Shown one piece after another: positions 1 through 8,325 of a DNA stretch of 44,734 nt. Origin of the DNA: Nitrososphaeria archaeon (GTDB lineage Archaea; Thermoproteota; Nitrososphaeria; Nitrososphaerales; JACAEJ01); assembly GCA_029775925.1 (NCBI GenBank), contig JARVKB010000006.1:1-44734 (forward strand). Direction: 5' to 3'. The notes below the pieces were generated by a model. It made no database searches. It was given only the letters and a program-made list of their open reading frames with translations, and was not told the origin of the DNA. Numbering within the stretch: the stretch's first letter is position 1; every line of letters begins with the position of its first letter. Both the position numbers and the translations under genes were made by a program.

Positions 1-205
1 TTCTAAATTGGGTACTCCCTTAAACTTTTTATATGTTATTCTTTAAGAGTAAGTTGTATGTCAATTTAAGGCATAAGCGACAAAAATTATCTATAAGATT
101 ATTTAAAATCCACAAATCAATATATAATGCTTCAGTCTAATTCCAAATTATTTGATGATAATCCCAATAAAGCATTATCCGTAAAAATTTAAATGAACGG
201 CAAAC

Positions 206-215
206 ATTTATAATA
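206..215 (+). promoter_or_regulatory. Candidate TATA box for the ribosomal operon
   Basis: An A/T-only element (atttataata) lies about 40-49 bases upstream of the S13 start codon. With the usual archaeal spacing of about 25 bases to the start site, transcription would begin near 235-240 and leave a short leader. The first 254 bases hold no convincing gene and look like the upstream intergenic region. Assigned by eye from composition and spacing only. Confidence 0.4.
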
Positions 216-254
216 GATGTTTTAAGCATAATATCCACATAAAGTGTATAGTCT

Positions 255-716
255 TTGTCATCAGAATTTAGGCACATAGTTAGAGTCGCTGGAAAAGACC
301 TGGATGGGACAAAAAAAGTAGTGTTCGCTCTGGCCGATATTAAAGGTGTAAGTTATAGTTTAGCTAATGCTATTGTTAACGCTCTTAAGATAGACAGTAG
401 AATGAGATTAGGCGCTCTCAGCGATAGGCAGATTTCTGAAATACAAGATTGTCTTAAAGATCCAACTAAAATAGGTATTCCCACGTTCATGTTAAACCAT
501 AAGAAAGCTCCAGAAACAGGCATTAATACTCATTACATAGGTTCAGACTTGGATTTTGTTTTAAAGACAGAGATAGAACGTGAAAAGATGTTAGCAAGTT
601 GGCGTGGCGTTAGGCACTCTTTAGGTTTAAAAGTAAGGGGTCAGCGTACAAGAACGACAGGAAGAAAAGGAAGAGCGGTTGGTGTTAAAAAAGCAGCATC
701 AGTAGTGCAAAAGTGA
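255..716 (+). CDS. rps13: 30S ribosomal protein S13
   Basis: Small-subunit head protein that contacts 16S rRNA, the P-site tRNA and the subunit bridge to L5. The 153-residue product has the archaeal/eukaryotic S13 (S18e-like) layout: a helix-two-turn-helix core near residues 20-50 (DIKGVSYSLANAIVNAL), and a basic C-terminal tail with RGQRTRTTGRKGR near residues 128-140 that reaches the decoding region. The start is TTG, directly followed by SSEFRHIVRVAGKDL, which matches the family N-terminus. It opens the S13-S4-S11-RpoD string, and its stop lies 5 bases before the preferred S4 start. Identification is secure. Confidence 0.97.
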   Translation: MSSEFRHIVRVAGKDLDGTKKVVFALADIKGVSYSLANAIVNALKIDSRMRLGALSDRQISEIQDCLKDPTKIGIPTFMLNHKKAPETGINTHYIGSDLDFVLKTEIEREKMLASWRGVRHSLGLKVRGQRTRTTGRKGRAVGVKKAASVVQK

Positions 717-721
717 TCCTT

Positions 722-1225
722 ATGGGTGACCCAAAAAAGCCTCGTAAGAAATATTCTACCCCAAAACATCCTTGGCGTAGTGATCAGCTATCTCAAGAGT
801 TGTATATAATAGGCACTTATGGATTGAGGAATAAACGTGAATTATGGAAAGTACATACAGAACTTTCAAGAATAAGAAAGCAAGCGAGAATGCTTTTAGC
901 TGCACCACAAGAGATAAGAGTAAAGAAAGAAAAAGAACTTTTATCATCGTTAATCAATATGGGTGTAGTAAATTCAAATTCGAGCTTAGATGATGTTCTT
1001 GGTTTGACAGTTGAAAATCTTTTGGAAAGACGTCTACAAACTATAGTGTGGAGAAAAGGTATAGCAATATCTCCTTATCAAGCTCGTCAATTGATAACTC
1101 ATGGCCACATAATGATAGATGATAAGATCGTTACGAGGCCTGGATACATAGTGAGAAGAGACGAATACGATAAAGTTAGGTTAAGCGAGAATAGCGTGAT
1201 TAAGGGCCAAGTGTTGTCTGTTTAA
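722..1225 (+). CDS. rps4: 30S ribosomal protein S4
   Basis: Primary 16S rRNA-binding assembly protein (S9e family). The N-terminus MGDPKKPRKKYSTPKHPW is the characteristic archaeal start, so I prefer the ATG at 722 over an in-frame GTG at 713 that overlaps the S13 stop. The S4 RNA-binding fold is visible from about residue 105 (RRLQTIVWRKGIAISPYQAR) to 150 (ITHGHIMIDDKIVTRPGYIV). The length of 167 residues is typical for archaea. It sits between S13 and S11 as in most archaeal genomes. Confidence 0.97.
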   Translation: MGDPKKPRKKYSTPKHPWRSDQLSQELYIIGTYGLRNKRELWKVHTELSRIRKQARMLLAAPQEIRVKKEKELLSSLINMGVVNSNSSLDDVLGLTVENLLERRLQTIVWRKGIAISPYQARQLITHGHIMIDDKIVTRPGYIVRRDEYDKVRLSENSVIKGQVLSV

Positions 1226-1237
1226 GGTGAGAAAAAG

Positions 1238-1645
1238 ATGCCTGAAAAAAGTCCTGAAGTAAAGGATAAGTGGGGGGTAGCCCATATATTCAGTTCTTAT
1301 AATAATACTATAGTACATATAACTGACTTAACTGGTGCTGAAACGATAGCTTTTAGCTCAGGTGGGAGACACGTGAAAGCAGATAGACTTGAATCTTCTC
1401 CTTATGCTGCTATGAAATCAGCTACGGCTGTAGCTGAAATAGCGAAAGCAAAGGGTATAAATGCTCTTCATATTAAAGTTCGCGCTGTCGGGGGTACAGG
1501 ACCTAGAACTCCAGGCCCAGGCGCTCAAGCGGCCATCAGAGCTTTAGCCCGATCAGGATTTAAGATAGGAAGAATAGAAGACGTTACGCCTATCCCTCAT
1601 GACACAACCAGGAAACCAGGGGGTAGAAGAGGCAGAAGAGCTTAA
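1238..1645 (+). CDS. rps11: 30S ribosomal protein S11
   Basis: Platform protein of the small subunit (S14e family). Diagnostic segments are the N-terminal [19 protein letters not shown], the central [19 protein letters not shown] near residues 86-104, and the basic C-terminal tail [17 protein letters not shown]. At 135 residues it is full length. ATG start 12 bases after S4. It precedes rpoD, the standard archaeal arrangement that links platform assembly and RNA polymerase genes. Confidence 0.97.
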   Translation: MPEKSPEVKDKWGVAHIFSSYNNTIVHITDLTGAETIAFSSGGRHVKADRLESSPYAAMKSATAVAEIAKAKGINALHIKVRAVGGTGPRTPGPGAQAAIRALARSGFKIGRIEDVTPIPHDTTRKPGGRRGRRA

Positions 1646-1692
1646 CAGATCGAGCCTAAAATGTATTGAATCGTTGATGGGAGGCCCTAATC

Positions 1693-2331
1693 TTGATAGA
1701 GATACAAGTATTGGAGCAAGATGAAAAAAAGATCAAGGTGATGATAAAAGGTGTTCATAGAAGTTATCTTAATGCTATACGCCGTTTTGCTATCTCTGAA
1801 GTGCCTACTATGGCTATTGACGAGGTTATTATAATTGAGAATTCTTCTATAATGTATGACGAGCTTTTAGCCCATCGATTGGGCTTAATTCCTTTAAGGA
1901 CTGATCTGACGAGATACGTTCTACCAGAAGAATGTGAATGTAAAAGTGCTTTGGGTTGTCCTAGATGCAGGGTGCTTATAGTCTTAGATGCAGAAGCTAC
2001 TGATAAAACAAAGTTTGTTTATTCTGGTGATTTGAAATCTGAAGACAAATTTGTGAGACCCGTAAGTGATTCTATACCTATAGTCAAACTTGCCCCAAGA
2101 CAAGCGATAAAACTCGAGGCATATGCAAGATTAGGAAAGGGAAAAGAGCATGCAAAATGGCAACCGACAACAGCCTCAGTCCTTAAGCCAATTTCTGAAG
2201 AAGAAGACACACATATGCTATATATTGAGTCTTCAGGCTCTCTCCCAGCCAGCGAAATCTTGATTAAAGCTGTTGAAATTTTGCATAAAAAGCTTTCAGA
2301 TTTTTCTGAAAAAGTAAAGGGTGTGAGGTAA
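1693..2331 (+). CDS. rpoD: DNA-directed RNA polymerase subunit D
   Basis: Archaeal Rpb3/alpha-like subunit that pairs with RpoL to form the polymerase assembly platform. The alpha-like dimerisation segment is visible at the N-terminus (SYLNAIRRFAISEVPTMAIDEV, residues 24-45, part shown) with HRLGLIPLRTDL at 61-72. The 212-residue protein is short compared with RpoD forms that carry a ferredoxin-like [4Fe-4S] domain. It has only one compact cluster, C81-x-C83-x5-C89-x2-C92, comparable to the zinc loop of eukaryotic Rpb3. TTG start at 1693 follows a GGGAGG-like ribosome-binding site. It lies 1 base upstream of L18e. Confidence 0.95.
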   Translation: MIEIQVLEQDEKKIKVMIKGVHRSYLNAIRRFAISEVPTMAIDEVIIIENSSIMYDELLAHRLGLIPLRTDLTRYVLPEECECKSALGCPRCRVLIVLDAEATDKTKFVYSGDLKSEDKFVRPVSDSIPIVKLAPRQAIKLEAYARLGKGKEHAKWQPTTASVLKPISEEEDTHMLYIESSGSLPASEILIKAVEILHKKLSDFSEKVKGVR

Positions 2332-2332
2332 T

Positions 2333-2692
2333 TTGAGAAAAATAGAAAACCCTGTTTTTGATAATACCATATACACCTTGAATAAAGCCTACAAGAAAAG
2401 TAAAGCTCATATCTGGCGCGCTGCCATAGAATATTTGTTAAAGTCCAGGTCAAGAAGATCAGTAGTGAATGTAGGGAAGATATCTAGGCTTACAAAAGAA
2501 GGTGATTTAGTGTTGGTTCCTGGCAAAATTCTTGGAGGCGGTATTATCTCACATAAGATAACCATTGGCGCATATAGTTTTTCAGAAAAGGCTTTATGGA
2601 AGATTCAGAGGGCTGGTGGCAAGACTATGTCTTTAAAAGATTTCATAGAAAAATTTCCTGATGGAAAAGGAGTGATTTTAATTGGAGGATAA
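2333..2692 (+). CDS. rpl18e: 50S ribosomal protein L18e
   Basis: Archaeal/eukaryotic large-subunit protein related in fold to bacterial L15. The 119-residue product shows WRAAIEYLLKSRSRRSVVNV and the core VPGKILGGGIISHKITIGAYSFS, both typical of L18e. The TTG start at 2333 is separated from the rpoD stop by one base, indicating translational coupling. Followed directly by L13, as in many archaea. Confidence 0.95.
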   Translation: MRKIENPVFDNTIYTLNKAYKKSKAHIWRAAIEYLLKSRSRRSVVNVGKISRLTKEGDLVLVPGKILGGGIISHKITIGAYSFSEKALWKIQRAGGKTMSLKDFIEKFPDGKGVILIGG

Positions 2693-2693
2693 T

Positions 2694-3137
2694 ATGAGGA
2701 ATGTTAAGATCATAGTTGTTGATGCGCAAGGGCACATAGCTGGTCGACTATCTTCTTATGTAGCAAAATCTTTGCTAAATGGGAATAAAGTAATAGTTTT
2801 GAATGCTGAGAAAGCTTTAATATCGGGTAGTAAGTCAAGTATATTAAACGAATATTCGAAAAAATTAGAGATTGGTAGTATAATAAACCCCCGCCATGGT
2901 CCTTTCCATCCTAGAAGACCTGACACTATACTCAGCAAAATGATTCGTGGAATGATTCCAAGGCGTAAAGCCAAAGGTTTAGCAGCCCTTAAAAAATTAA
3001 GGGTATATATAGGCATACCCGAAAGATACAAATTTCTTGAAAAGACGAGATTTGAAGATGCTATAGCAAAAAAGCCTTTATCTTTTTATCTTACATTGGG
3101 CGAATTAGCATCTATGCTAGGCTGGGCAGGCGAGTAG
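2694..3137 (+). CDS. rpl13: 50S ribosomal protein L13
   Basis: Large-subunit assembly protein. Recognised from the N-terminal VVDAQGHIAGRLSSYVAK, the central GPFHPRRPDTILSKMIRGM and MIPRRKAKGLAALKKL. I choose the ATG at 2694, which has a GGAGG ribosome-binding site 6-10 bases upstream at the end of L18e, over an overlapping in-frame TTG at 2682. Length about 147 residues. One base separates it from S9; L13 and S9 are a conserved pair in all domains. Confidence 0.96.
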   Translation: MRNVKIIVVDAQGHIAGRLSSYVAKSLLNGNKVIVLNAEKALISGSKSSILNEYSKKLEIGSIINPRHGPFHPRRPDTILSKMIRGMIPRRKAKGLAALKKLRVYIGIPERYKFLEKTRFEDAIAKKPLSFYLTLGELASMLGWAGE

Positions 3138-3138
3138 A

Positions 3139-3543
3139 TTGAGCTCTAATGTAAAACTTTATTCAGGATCAAGGAAGACAGCAAGAGCCATTGCTACAAT
3201 TTCTTCTGGAAGAGGTAGGGTTAGGATAAACAAAGTTCCTGTAGAGATTATCACACCCGAGGTGGCTAGAGAAGTTATACTTACTCCATTACAATTGGCT
3301 GGTGATATTAGAGAAAAGGTGGACATAGATGTGAAGGTTAAAGGAGGGGGTTTTATGAGCAGAGCAGAAGCTGCAGCCATAGCTATATCCCGTGCTCTTG
3401 TAGATTGGAGTAAAAGCCAAGAATTAAGAAAAAGGATTATTGAGTTTGATAAACATCTCCTGATCGGGGATCCGAGACGTACAGAACCAAAGAAGTTTGG
3501 AGGACCTGGCCCTAGGAGAAGAAGGCAGAAATCTTACAGGTAA
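3139..3543 (+). CDS. rps9: 30S ribosomal protein S9
   Basis: Small-subunit head protein (S16e family) whose C-terminal tail reaches the P-site tRNA. Family signals are SGSRKTARAIATISSGRGRV near the N-terminus, GGGFMSRAEAAAIAISRAL near residues 70-88, and the extreme C-terminus GGPGPRRRRQKSYR ending in the near-universal K/R-S-x-R. TTG start, one base after the L13 stop. Full length at 134 residues. Confidence 0.97.
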   Translation: MSSNVKLYSGSRKTARAIATISSGRGRVRINKVPVEIITPEVAREVILTPLQLAGDIREKVDIDVKVKGGGFMSRAEAAAIAISRALVDWSKSQELRKRIIEFDKHLLIGDPRRTEPKKFGGPGPRRRRQKSYR

Positions 3544-3586
3544 AAATCAGGATATTGGAAATTATATCTTTAAAATTTGACCTAAT

Positions 3587-4249
3587 TTGGATATAGAGAA
3601 GTTTGAAGAAGATATAAGCACATTATTAAAGAGAATATCTACAAATGAAGATATTAGAGTAAAGTATGAGTTAGAGAAAGTATCAAATAGATTAGTGAAG
3701 CTATATAGAAGAAATTTGGTCAAGATAAATCACTCAGTTATGGAGCTTTTATGTGCAAAACATCTCATTTTAAAAGGGTATTATGTTGAGGTTGAGCATC
3801 AACTAAGTGATACGTTAGTATGTGATCTTTTCGGAGTTAGGGGCGAAGGGAAGTTGATAATCGAAATAGAAACAGGCTATACGCCGCCGGAGCATGCCCT
3901 CGATCCCTTGACTTATAATAGAGCGAGAATTGTAAGCAAGATTGCAAGATATAGTACTTTCTCAGATAAATTTGGCCTTGGTACTTTACCTACAAATATA
4001 CTACAGATACCAGAATTTTTTCAAAAACCGCCTAGTTACAGAGAGGATAATGAAATTTTAGAAATAAAAGCCCTTTGTGATAAATATTATAAAAAACCTC
4101 CGGTGAGCTTCGATGAAATAAAAAATGCCCGTCTACATGCAATATACATAATCGATGTGGATGAAGCTTTAGTTAGGGAAATAGACCCTGAAGCGTATAT
4201 CGATGAAGTTTTAAAAATTCCTTTTGTTAAAAAAGAATTTTTAGGATAG
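3587..4249 (+). CDS. Uncharacterised protein with PD-(D/E)xK nuclease-like core
   Basis: A 220-residue protein of unknown function inside the ribosomal/RNA polymerase string. Residues 50-100 suggest a restriction-endonuclease-like fold: a helix with E53 (SVMELLCAKHLILKG), a strand carrying D80 (LVCDLFGV), and a strand with E93-I-E95 followed by TG (LIIEIETGYTPP). The usual motif Lys is replaced by Glu, so catalytic activity is uncertain. There is no signal peptide or membrane segment. TTG start at 3587, 43 bases after S9. Position between S9 and RpoN suggests a conserved role in RNA or DNA metabolism, but this is inference. Alternatives are an inactive structural homologue or a nucleic-acid-binding protein. 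Confidence 0.75.
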   Translation: MDIEKFEEDISTLLKRISTNEDIRVKYELEKVSNRLVKLYRRNLVKINHSVMELLCAKHLILKGYYVEVEHQLSDTLVCDLFGVRGEGKLIIEIETGYTPPEHALDPLTYNRARIVSKIARYSTFSDKFGLGTLPTNILQIPEFFQKPPSYREDNEILEIKALCDKYYKKPPVSFDEIKNARLHAIYIIDVDEALVREIDPEAYIDEVLKIPFVKKEFLG

Positions 4250-4256
4250 TATTATT

Positions 4257-4346
4257 ATGATTAAACACTTTATTTTAACGCTAAGTGGAGAAGAACTAGA
4301 TACAACAAAGTTATTTATGACCATAAACCATTTTAAGGTGGGTTAA
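4257..4346 (+). CDS. Possible 29-residue small ORF upstream of rpoN
   Basis: An ATG-initiated frame of 29 codons fills most of the gap between the nuclease-like gene and rpoN. The predicted peptide starts MIKHFILTLSGEELD and ends INHFKVG. I see no clear ribosome-binding site and recognise no family. It could be a real microprotein, a leader peptide for rpoN-eno, or chance. The same stretch also holds possible TATA-like sequence (ttatttat near 4310). Confidence 0.2.
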   Translation: MIKHFILTLSGEELDTTKLFMTINHFKVG

Positions 4347-4361
4347 AAAGAGGCTATCTCT

Positions 4362-4598
4362 ATGATAATACCTATTAGATGTTTTACATGCGGCGCATTG
4401 ATCGCTGATAAGTATGAAGAATTTGTTAAGAAAGTAAAAGAAGGAGAAAATCCTGGCAAAGTCTTGGATAAAATGGGGATAAAGAGGTACTGTTGTAGAA
4501 GAATCTTACTATCCAATGTTGATATAATAGAAAGCACGATACCTTACTTTGAGGTCATGGCAAAGAGGCATGCTGAATTTGAATCAGAGCAACTTTAA
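4362..4598 (+). CDS. rpoN: DNA-directed RNA polymerase subunit N
   Basis: Archaeal Rpb10 homologue, a small zinc-binding subunit of the polymerase assembly platform with RpoD, RpoL and RpoP. The diagnostic pattern is complete: [11 protein letters not shown] at the N-terminus (C7, C10), and [16 protein letters not shown] with C44-C45 as the second ligand pair. The 78-residue length is slightly longer than the usual 60-70 because of a C-terminal extension ([13 protein letters not shown]). ATG start. It is 10 bases upstream of enolase. The RpoK gene often found between rpoN and eno in archaea is not here. Confidence 0.95.
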   Translation: MIIPIRCFTCGALIADKYEEFVKKVKEGENPGKVLDKMGIKRYCCRRILLSNVDIIESTIPYFEVMAKRHAEFESEQL

Positions 4599-4608
4599 GG
4601 TGTAAAAA

Positions 4609-5856
4609 ATGAAAAAGGCTTGTATCGAAGCCATAAAAGCAAGGATATGCTACGATAGTAGAGGGAACGAATCTATAGAAGTTGATGTGAAAGTTAATAG
4701 TTTCATTGGAAGGGCCTGTGCACCGAAAGGTGCTAGCACTGGCAAGTACGAGGCCGTTGACTTCAATCCTAAAGGCATTGAAGCGTCTTTAAAGCTACTT
4801 TCTGATTATTCGTCAAAGCTTATAGGATTTGATGCTTCCGATCCTTATTCTCTAAGCCAATTGCTAAGAGAAATAGACGGTACAGAGAACTTTAGTAGAA
4901 TAGGTGGATCAATGGCTTATGCTATAAGCATGGCAACGGCTGAAGCTTTTTCGAAATCAAAAGGCATTCCTCTTTACAAAATGCTTCTACCTAATGGACC
5001 ATATCTCATGCCTTATCCTTTAGGAAACGTCTTATGTGGAGGAAAGCATGCTGGTCCTGGTGCCCCCGATATTCAAGAATTTTTGATATGTCCTTTGGGT
5101 GTAAAGAACATCAGAGAAGGCTTGAAGATCAATATAGCAGTACATAAAGAAGTAAGAAAACAGATTGAAAAGAAAGATCCATACTTCACGGGAGGAAAGG
5201 GAGACGAGGGCGGTTGGGCGCCATATGTAAAAGATGAAGAAGCCTTTGAATTAGTGTCATCAGCATCACAGATAGTCTCTGATGTTTTTGGCGTTGATAT
5301 AAAATTAGGGGTTGATTTCGCTTCATCATCACTCTGGAATAATAATGAGAAGGCATATATTTATAATAGATCAAAAGTAAAGAGATCTCCGGGAGAACAA
5401 TTAGATTTTATTATGGAATTGGTCAATAAATACCATCTTATATACCTGGAAGATCCCTTCCATGAAGAAGCATATGATGAATTCGCTGAGCTAACAAAAA
5501 AATTGAGTAAAGTGTATATTGCAGGAGATGATATCTTTGTAACTAATACATATCGTCTATTAAAAGGTATTAAAATGAAAGCTGGAAACGCTGCAATATT
5601 AAAAGTAAATCAAGCAGGAACTTTAGGCGATGCTTTAAACTTTGCTGAAAATGCAAGAAAGCATAACTATGCTTTAATAACTTCTCACAGATCGGGCGAT
5701 ACTTCTGATGCCCATTTAGCCCATATAGCCATAGCTACTAAATCCAAAATGATAAAGTCAGGAGTAGTAGGAGGAGAACGTTTATCAAAGCTTAATGAGC
5801 TTTTAAGGATAGATGAAGAGTTGAGCGGATGTGGTATGGCTAAATTGGAGGTGTAA
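4609..5856 (+). CDS. eno: Enolase (phosphopyruvate hydratase)
   Basis: Interconverts 2-phosphoglycerate and phosphoenolpyruvate in glycolysis/gluconeogenesis. Active-site segments are in order: DSRGNESIEVDV near residue 16, the GDEGGWAP loop near 198-205, LEDPF near 280 (metal ligand), GDDIFVTN near 306, KVNQAGTL near 332 (catalytic lysine) and SHRSGDTSDAHLAH near 359. The 415 residues are full length. ATG start with AAGGTG upstream. The rpoN-eno-rps2 arrangement is widespread in archaea. Confidence 0.96.
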   Translation: MKKACIEAIKARICYDSRGNESIEVDVKVNSFIGRACAPKGASTGKYEAVDFNPKGIEASLKLLSDYSSKLIGFDASDPYSLSQLLREIDGTENFSRIGGSMAYAISMATAEAFSKSKGIPLYKMLLPNGPYLMPYPLGNVLCGGKHAGPGAPDIQEFLICPLGVKNIREGLKINIAVHKEVRKQIEKKDPYFTGGKGDEGGWAPYVKDEEAFELVSSASQIVSDVFGVDIKLGVDFASSSLWNNNEKAYIYNRSKVKRSPGEQLDFIMELVNKYHLIYLEDPFHEEAYDEFAELTKKLSKVYIAGDDIFVTNTYRLLKGIKMKAGNAAILKVNQAGTLGDALNFAENARKHNYALITSHRSGDTSDAHLAHIAIATKSKMIKSGVVGGERLSKLNELLRIDEELSGCGMAKLEV

Positions 5857-5858
5857 TT

Positions 5859-6527
5859 TTGTCGCGTAAAAAAATTGACGAAGAAAAGGATGAAAGCGGA
5901 TCATCTGAGAAGCTTATAGTTGCTCAGCTCTCGGAAAAAACTCTACTGGCTACGGGTATAAGAGTCGGTACTTTAATCAAGACCAAAGACATGGAAAAGT
6001 TCATCAGCAAAACTAGACCAGATGGATTGCGTATAATCGATCTTGAAAAAATCTTATCAAGAATAGATATTGCTGCAAAAGCCATAGCAAGATCAGACAT
6101 AAAGAGAATTGTGGTGTGTTCTGCAAAAGAGTATGGAAGGACTCCTGTCGAAATGTTCTGTTCGTTAACAGGGGCAATCCCTATAACAGGTAGATTTATG
6201 CCAGGTACTTTTACAAACCCTCTTTACCCTGAACATATAGATCCAGAGCTTGTAATAGTTGCAGACCCGGTTGTAGACTCTAGAGCCATAGATGAAGCGT
6301 CAAAGATAGGCACTCCTGTAATCGCTATATGTGATACTGATAATGTTACTTCTAATATAGATTTTGTAATTCCAGGAAATAATAGAGGAAGAAAATCTTT
6401 AGCCACTATTTTTTGGCTATTGACTAGGTCTGTCTTAATTCATTCAGGCGCCCTAACTCCTGATCAACAACTAAAATACTCAATAGAAGATTTTGAAACA
6501 AAGATTGTGGAGGAAAGTGTAAAGTGA
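5859..6527 (+). CDS. rps2: 30S ribosomal protein S2
   Basis: Small-subunit protein of the SA/S2 family. Recognised by the segments FISKTRPDGLRIIDLEKI, GRFMPGTFTNPLYP, PELVIVADPVVDSRAIDEA and GTPVIAICDTDNVTSNIDFV. The 222 residues are typical for archaea; the N-terminal 20 residues are charged and variable. The TTG start sits 2 bases after the enolase stop with a GGAGGTG site before it. Its stop overlaps the MEMO start by 4 bases. Confidence 0.97.
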   Translation: MSRKKIDEEKDESGSSEKLIVAQLSEKTLLATGIRVGTLIKTKDMEKFISKTRPDGLRIIDLEKILSRIDIAAKAIARSDIKRIVVCSAKEYGRTPVEMFCSLTGAIPITGRFMPGTFTNPLYPEHIDPELVIVADPVVDSRAIDEASKIGTPVIAICDTDNVTSNIDFVIPGNNRGRKSLATIFWLLTRSVLIHSGALTPDQQLKYSIEDFETKIVEESVK

Positions 6528-7366
6528 AGCTAAGAAAACCTGCAGTGGCTGGAATTTTCTATCCATCTAATTGTGACGAACTAAAGGCAAGCCTTGAAAA
6601 ATCTTTTCTTCATGAACTAGGGCCTAAAAAGAAGCCACCATCAAATGAGATAATTAGTGAAAGAGTCGTCCTCGTCTCACCGCATGCGGGATACATGTAC
6701 TCTGGTCCCGTAGCTGCGCATGGATACTATGCTTGCTCTTATTTAAGGGATTTAGAATTAATAGTTATAGCAGGACCTAACCATTATGGTATAGGGAGCG
6801 GTATAGCGACCGTTGGGGGAGGAGTTTGGGAAACACCTTTAGGAAGAGTTGAGGTTGATGTTAATTCAGCAAAACGCTTAGTAGAGTTATCTGGTATTGT
6901 TGACTTCGATGATTCAGCCCATATGAGAGAACATTCTATAGAGGTTCAGATTCCATTTCTTCAATATATATTCCAAGAAAAAATTAAGATACTACCAATA
7001 AGTATGATGCTTCAAGATATGGAAACAGCCATTGATGTTGGCAAAGCCATAGCAAAGTGTATAAAAGACAAAAAATTCTTACTTATCGCTTCTTCAGATT
7101 TTACTCATTATGAACCACAAGAGGTTGCTTTAAGGAAGGATTCAGAGGTAATTAAGGCAATATTACAGATGGATATATCCAAACTTTATAATATTATTGA
7201 AAATCTGAATGTAACTATGTGTGGATATGGGCCTGTAGCTGCAATGATAACAGCAGCCAAAGAGCTTAAAATAACTCATGGAAAACTTCTTAAATACGCA
7301 ACAAGTGGAGATATAACTGGAGATTATAGTAGCGTAGTAGGCTATGCATCTATCCTATTTCAGTGA
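6524..7366 (+). CDS. MEMO family protein
   Basis: Member of the MEMO/AmmeMemoRadiSam B family, structurally related to extradiol dioxygenases, of unsettled biochemical function in archaea. Key residues of the metal-site region are visible: SPHAGYMYSG near 52-61, GPNHYG near 85-90, SSDFTHYEP near 190-198 and a Cys in VTMCGYGP near 239. The N-terminus RKPAVAGIFYPS is the family signature. GTG start overlaps the S2 stop by 4 bases (GTGA) and the stop overlaps mevalonate kinase the same way, so it is translationally embedded. Its constant position beside the mevalonate genes suggests a linked role, but that is inference. Confidence 0.92.
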   Translation: MKLRKPAVAGIFYPSNCDELKASLEKSFLHELGPKKKPPSNEIISERVVLVSPHAGYMYSGPVAAHGYYACSYLRDLELIVIAGPNHYGIGSGIATVGGGVWETPLGRVEVDVNSAKRLVELSGIVDFDDSAHMREHSIEVQIPFLQYIFQEKIKILPISMMLQDMETAIDVGKAIAKCIKDKKFLLIASSDFTHYEPQEVALRKDSEVIKAILQMDISKLYNIIENLNVTMCGYGPVAAMITAAKELKITHGKLLKYATSGDITGDYSSVVGYASILFQ

Positions 7367-8325
7367 AGACATCTTTGAAAATTTTTGCTAGGGCGCCAGG
7401 CAAAGTAATAATTACTGGAGAGCATTTCGTAGTTCATGGCTCCTTAGCTCTTGCTGCAGCTATAGATAAAGGTGTATTGGTAGAAGCGGAAGCTTTTGAA
7501 GATATTGAAATTATATCCAAAACATTTGGTTCTTTTTCTTCAAAAAATGGAAAAGTTCCTCCATTTTTTGAGCCTACGTTGGAAGCCATAAGGGCTACTT
7601 TAAAATTCATAGGAGAGAAAAAAGGTGTCAAATTGATAATAGATTCGAACTTGCCTATCTCTTCAGGTCTTGGCTCATCAAGCGCTATCGCTGTAGCAAC
7701 AGTTGCAGCTACAGCATCAGCTCTTAATCATAAATTATCTTTAGAAGAAATTGTAGATCTTGCTATGGTATCTGAAAGAATAACTCATGGAAAACCATCA
7801 GGTATTGACGTTAATGTTGCAGTTTATGGCGGAGTAATTCTATACAAGATAGGGGAGAAGCCTAAACAGATAAAATTGAATGAAGACATCGATTTTCTTT
7901 TATGCTGTAGTGGGATCAAACATAGAACATTTGAGATGGTCTCAAAATTCTCAGAAATGAAGGAATCATATCCTAATCTTTTTTCATCTTTGGTTTTTTC
8001 CTCTAATTATTTTACAAAGATGGCTGCTCGTGCATTAATTAATAAAGACCTTACAACTTTAGGCTCTATAATGAATTTCTTTCATATAGTTTTAAGTCGT
8101 TTCGGGGTATCGATAAAGGAGTTAGATAACATTATAGAAAAAGCTCTTGAAGCTGGTTGTATTGGAGCGAAGCTTACTGGTGCTGGTGGAGGTGGTTGTA
8201 TTATAGCTTTACCAAAATCTGGCGAATCTAGTATTGTAGCTAATAGGTTAAAAAAAGAAGGCATCGATACATCTATCGTCAAATTACCTCTCGAAGGTGT
8301 GAAAGTTTGGCAAGAAAAGAGTTAA
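7363..8325 (+). CDS. mvk: Mevalonate kinase
   Basis: GHMP kinase making 5-phosphomevalonate from mevalonate and ATP, the entry to the archaeal mevalonate pathway. Motifs are all present: ARAPGKVIITGEHFVVHG near residue 9, the ATP-binding loop SSGLGSSSAIAVA near 100, GKPSGIDVNVAV near 141 with the catalytic Asp, and the C-terminal KLTGAGGGGCIIAL near 270. It is 320 residues, a usual length. GTG start overlaps the MEMO stop. The next two genes act later in the same pathway. Confidence 0.95.
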   Translation: MKTSLKIFARAPGKVIITGEHFVVHGSLALAAAIDKGVLVEAEAFEDIEIISKTFGSFSSKNGKVPPFFEPTLEAIRATLKFIGEKKGVKLIIDSNLPISSGLGSSSAIAVATVAATASALNHKLSLEEIVDLAMVSERITHGKPSGIDVNVAVYGGVILYKIGEKPKQIKLNEDIDFLLCCSGIKHRTFEMVSKFSEMKESYPNLFSSLVFSSNYFTKMAARALINKDLTTLGSIMNFFHIVLSRFGVSIKELDNIIEKALEAGCIGAKLTGAGGGGCIIALPKSGESSIVANRLKKEGIDTSIVKLPLEGVKVWQEKS

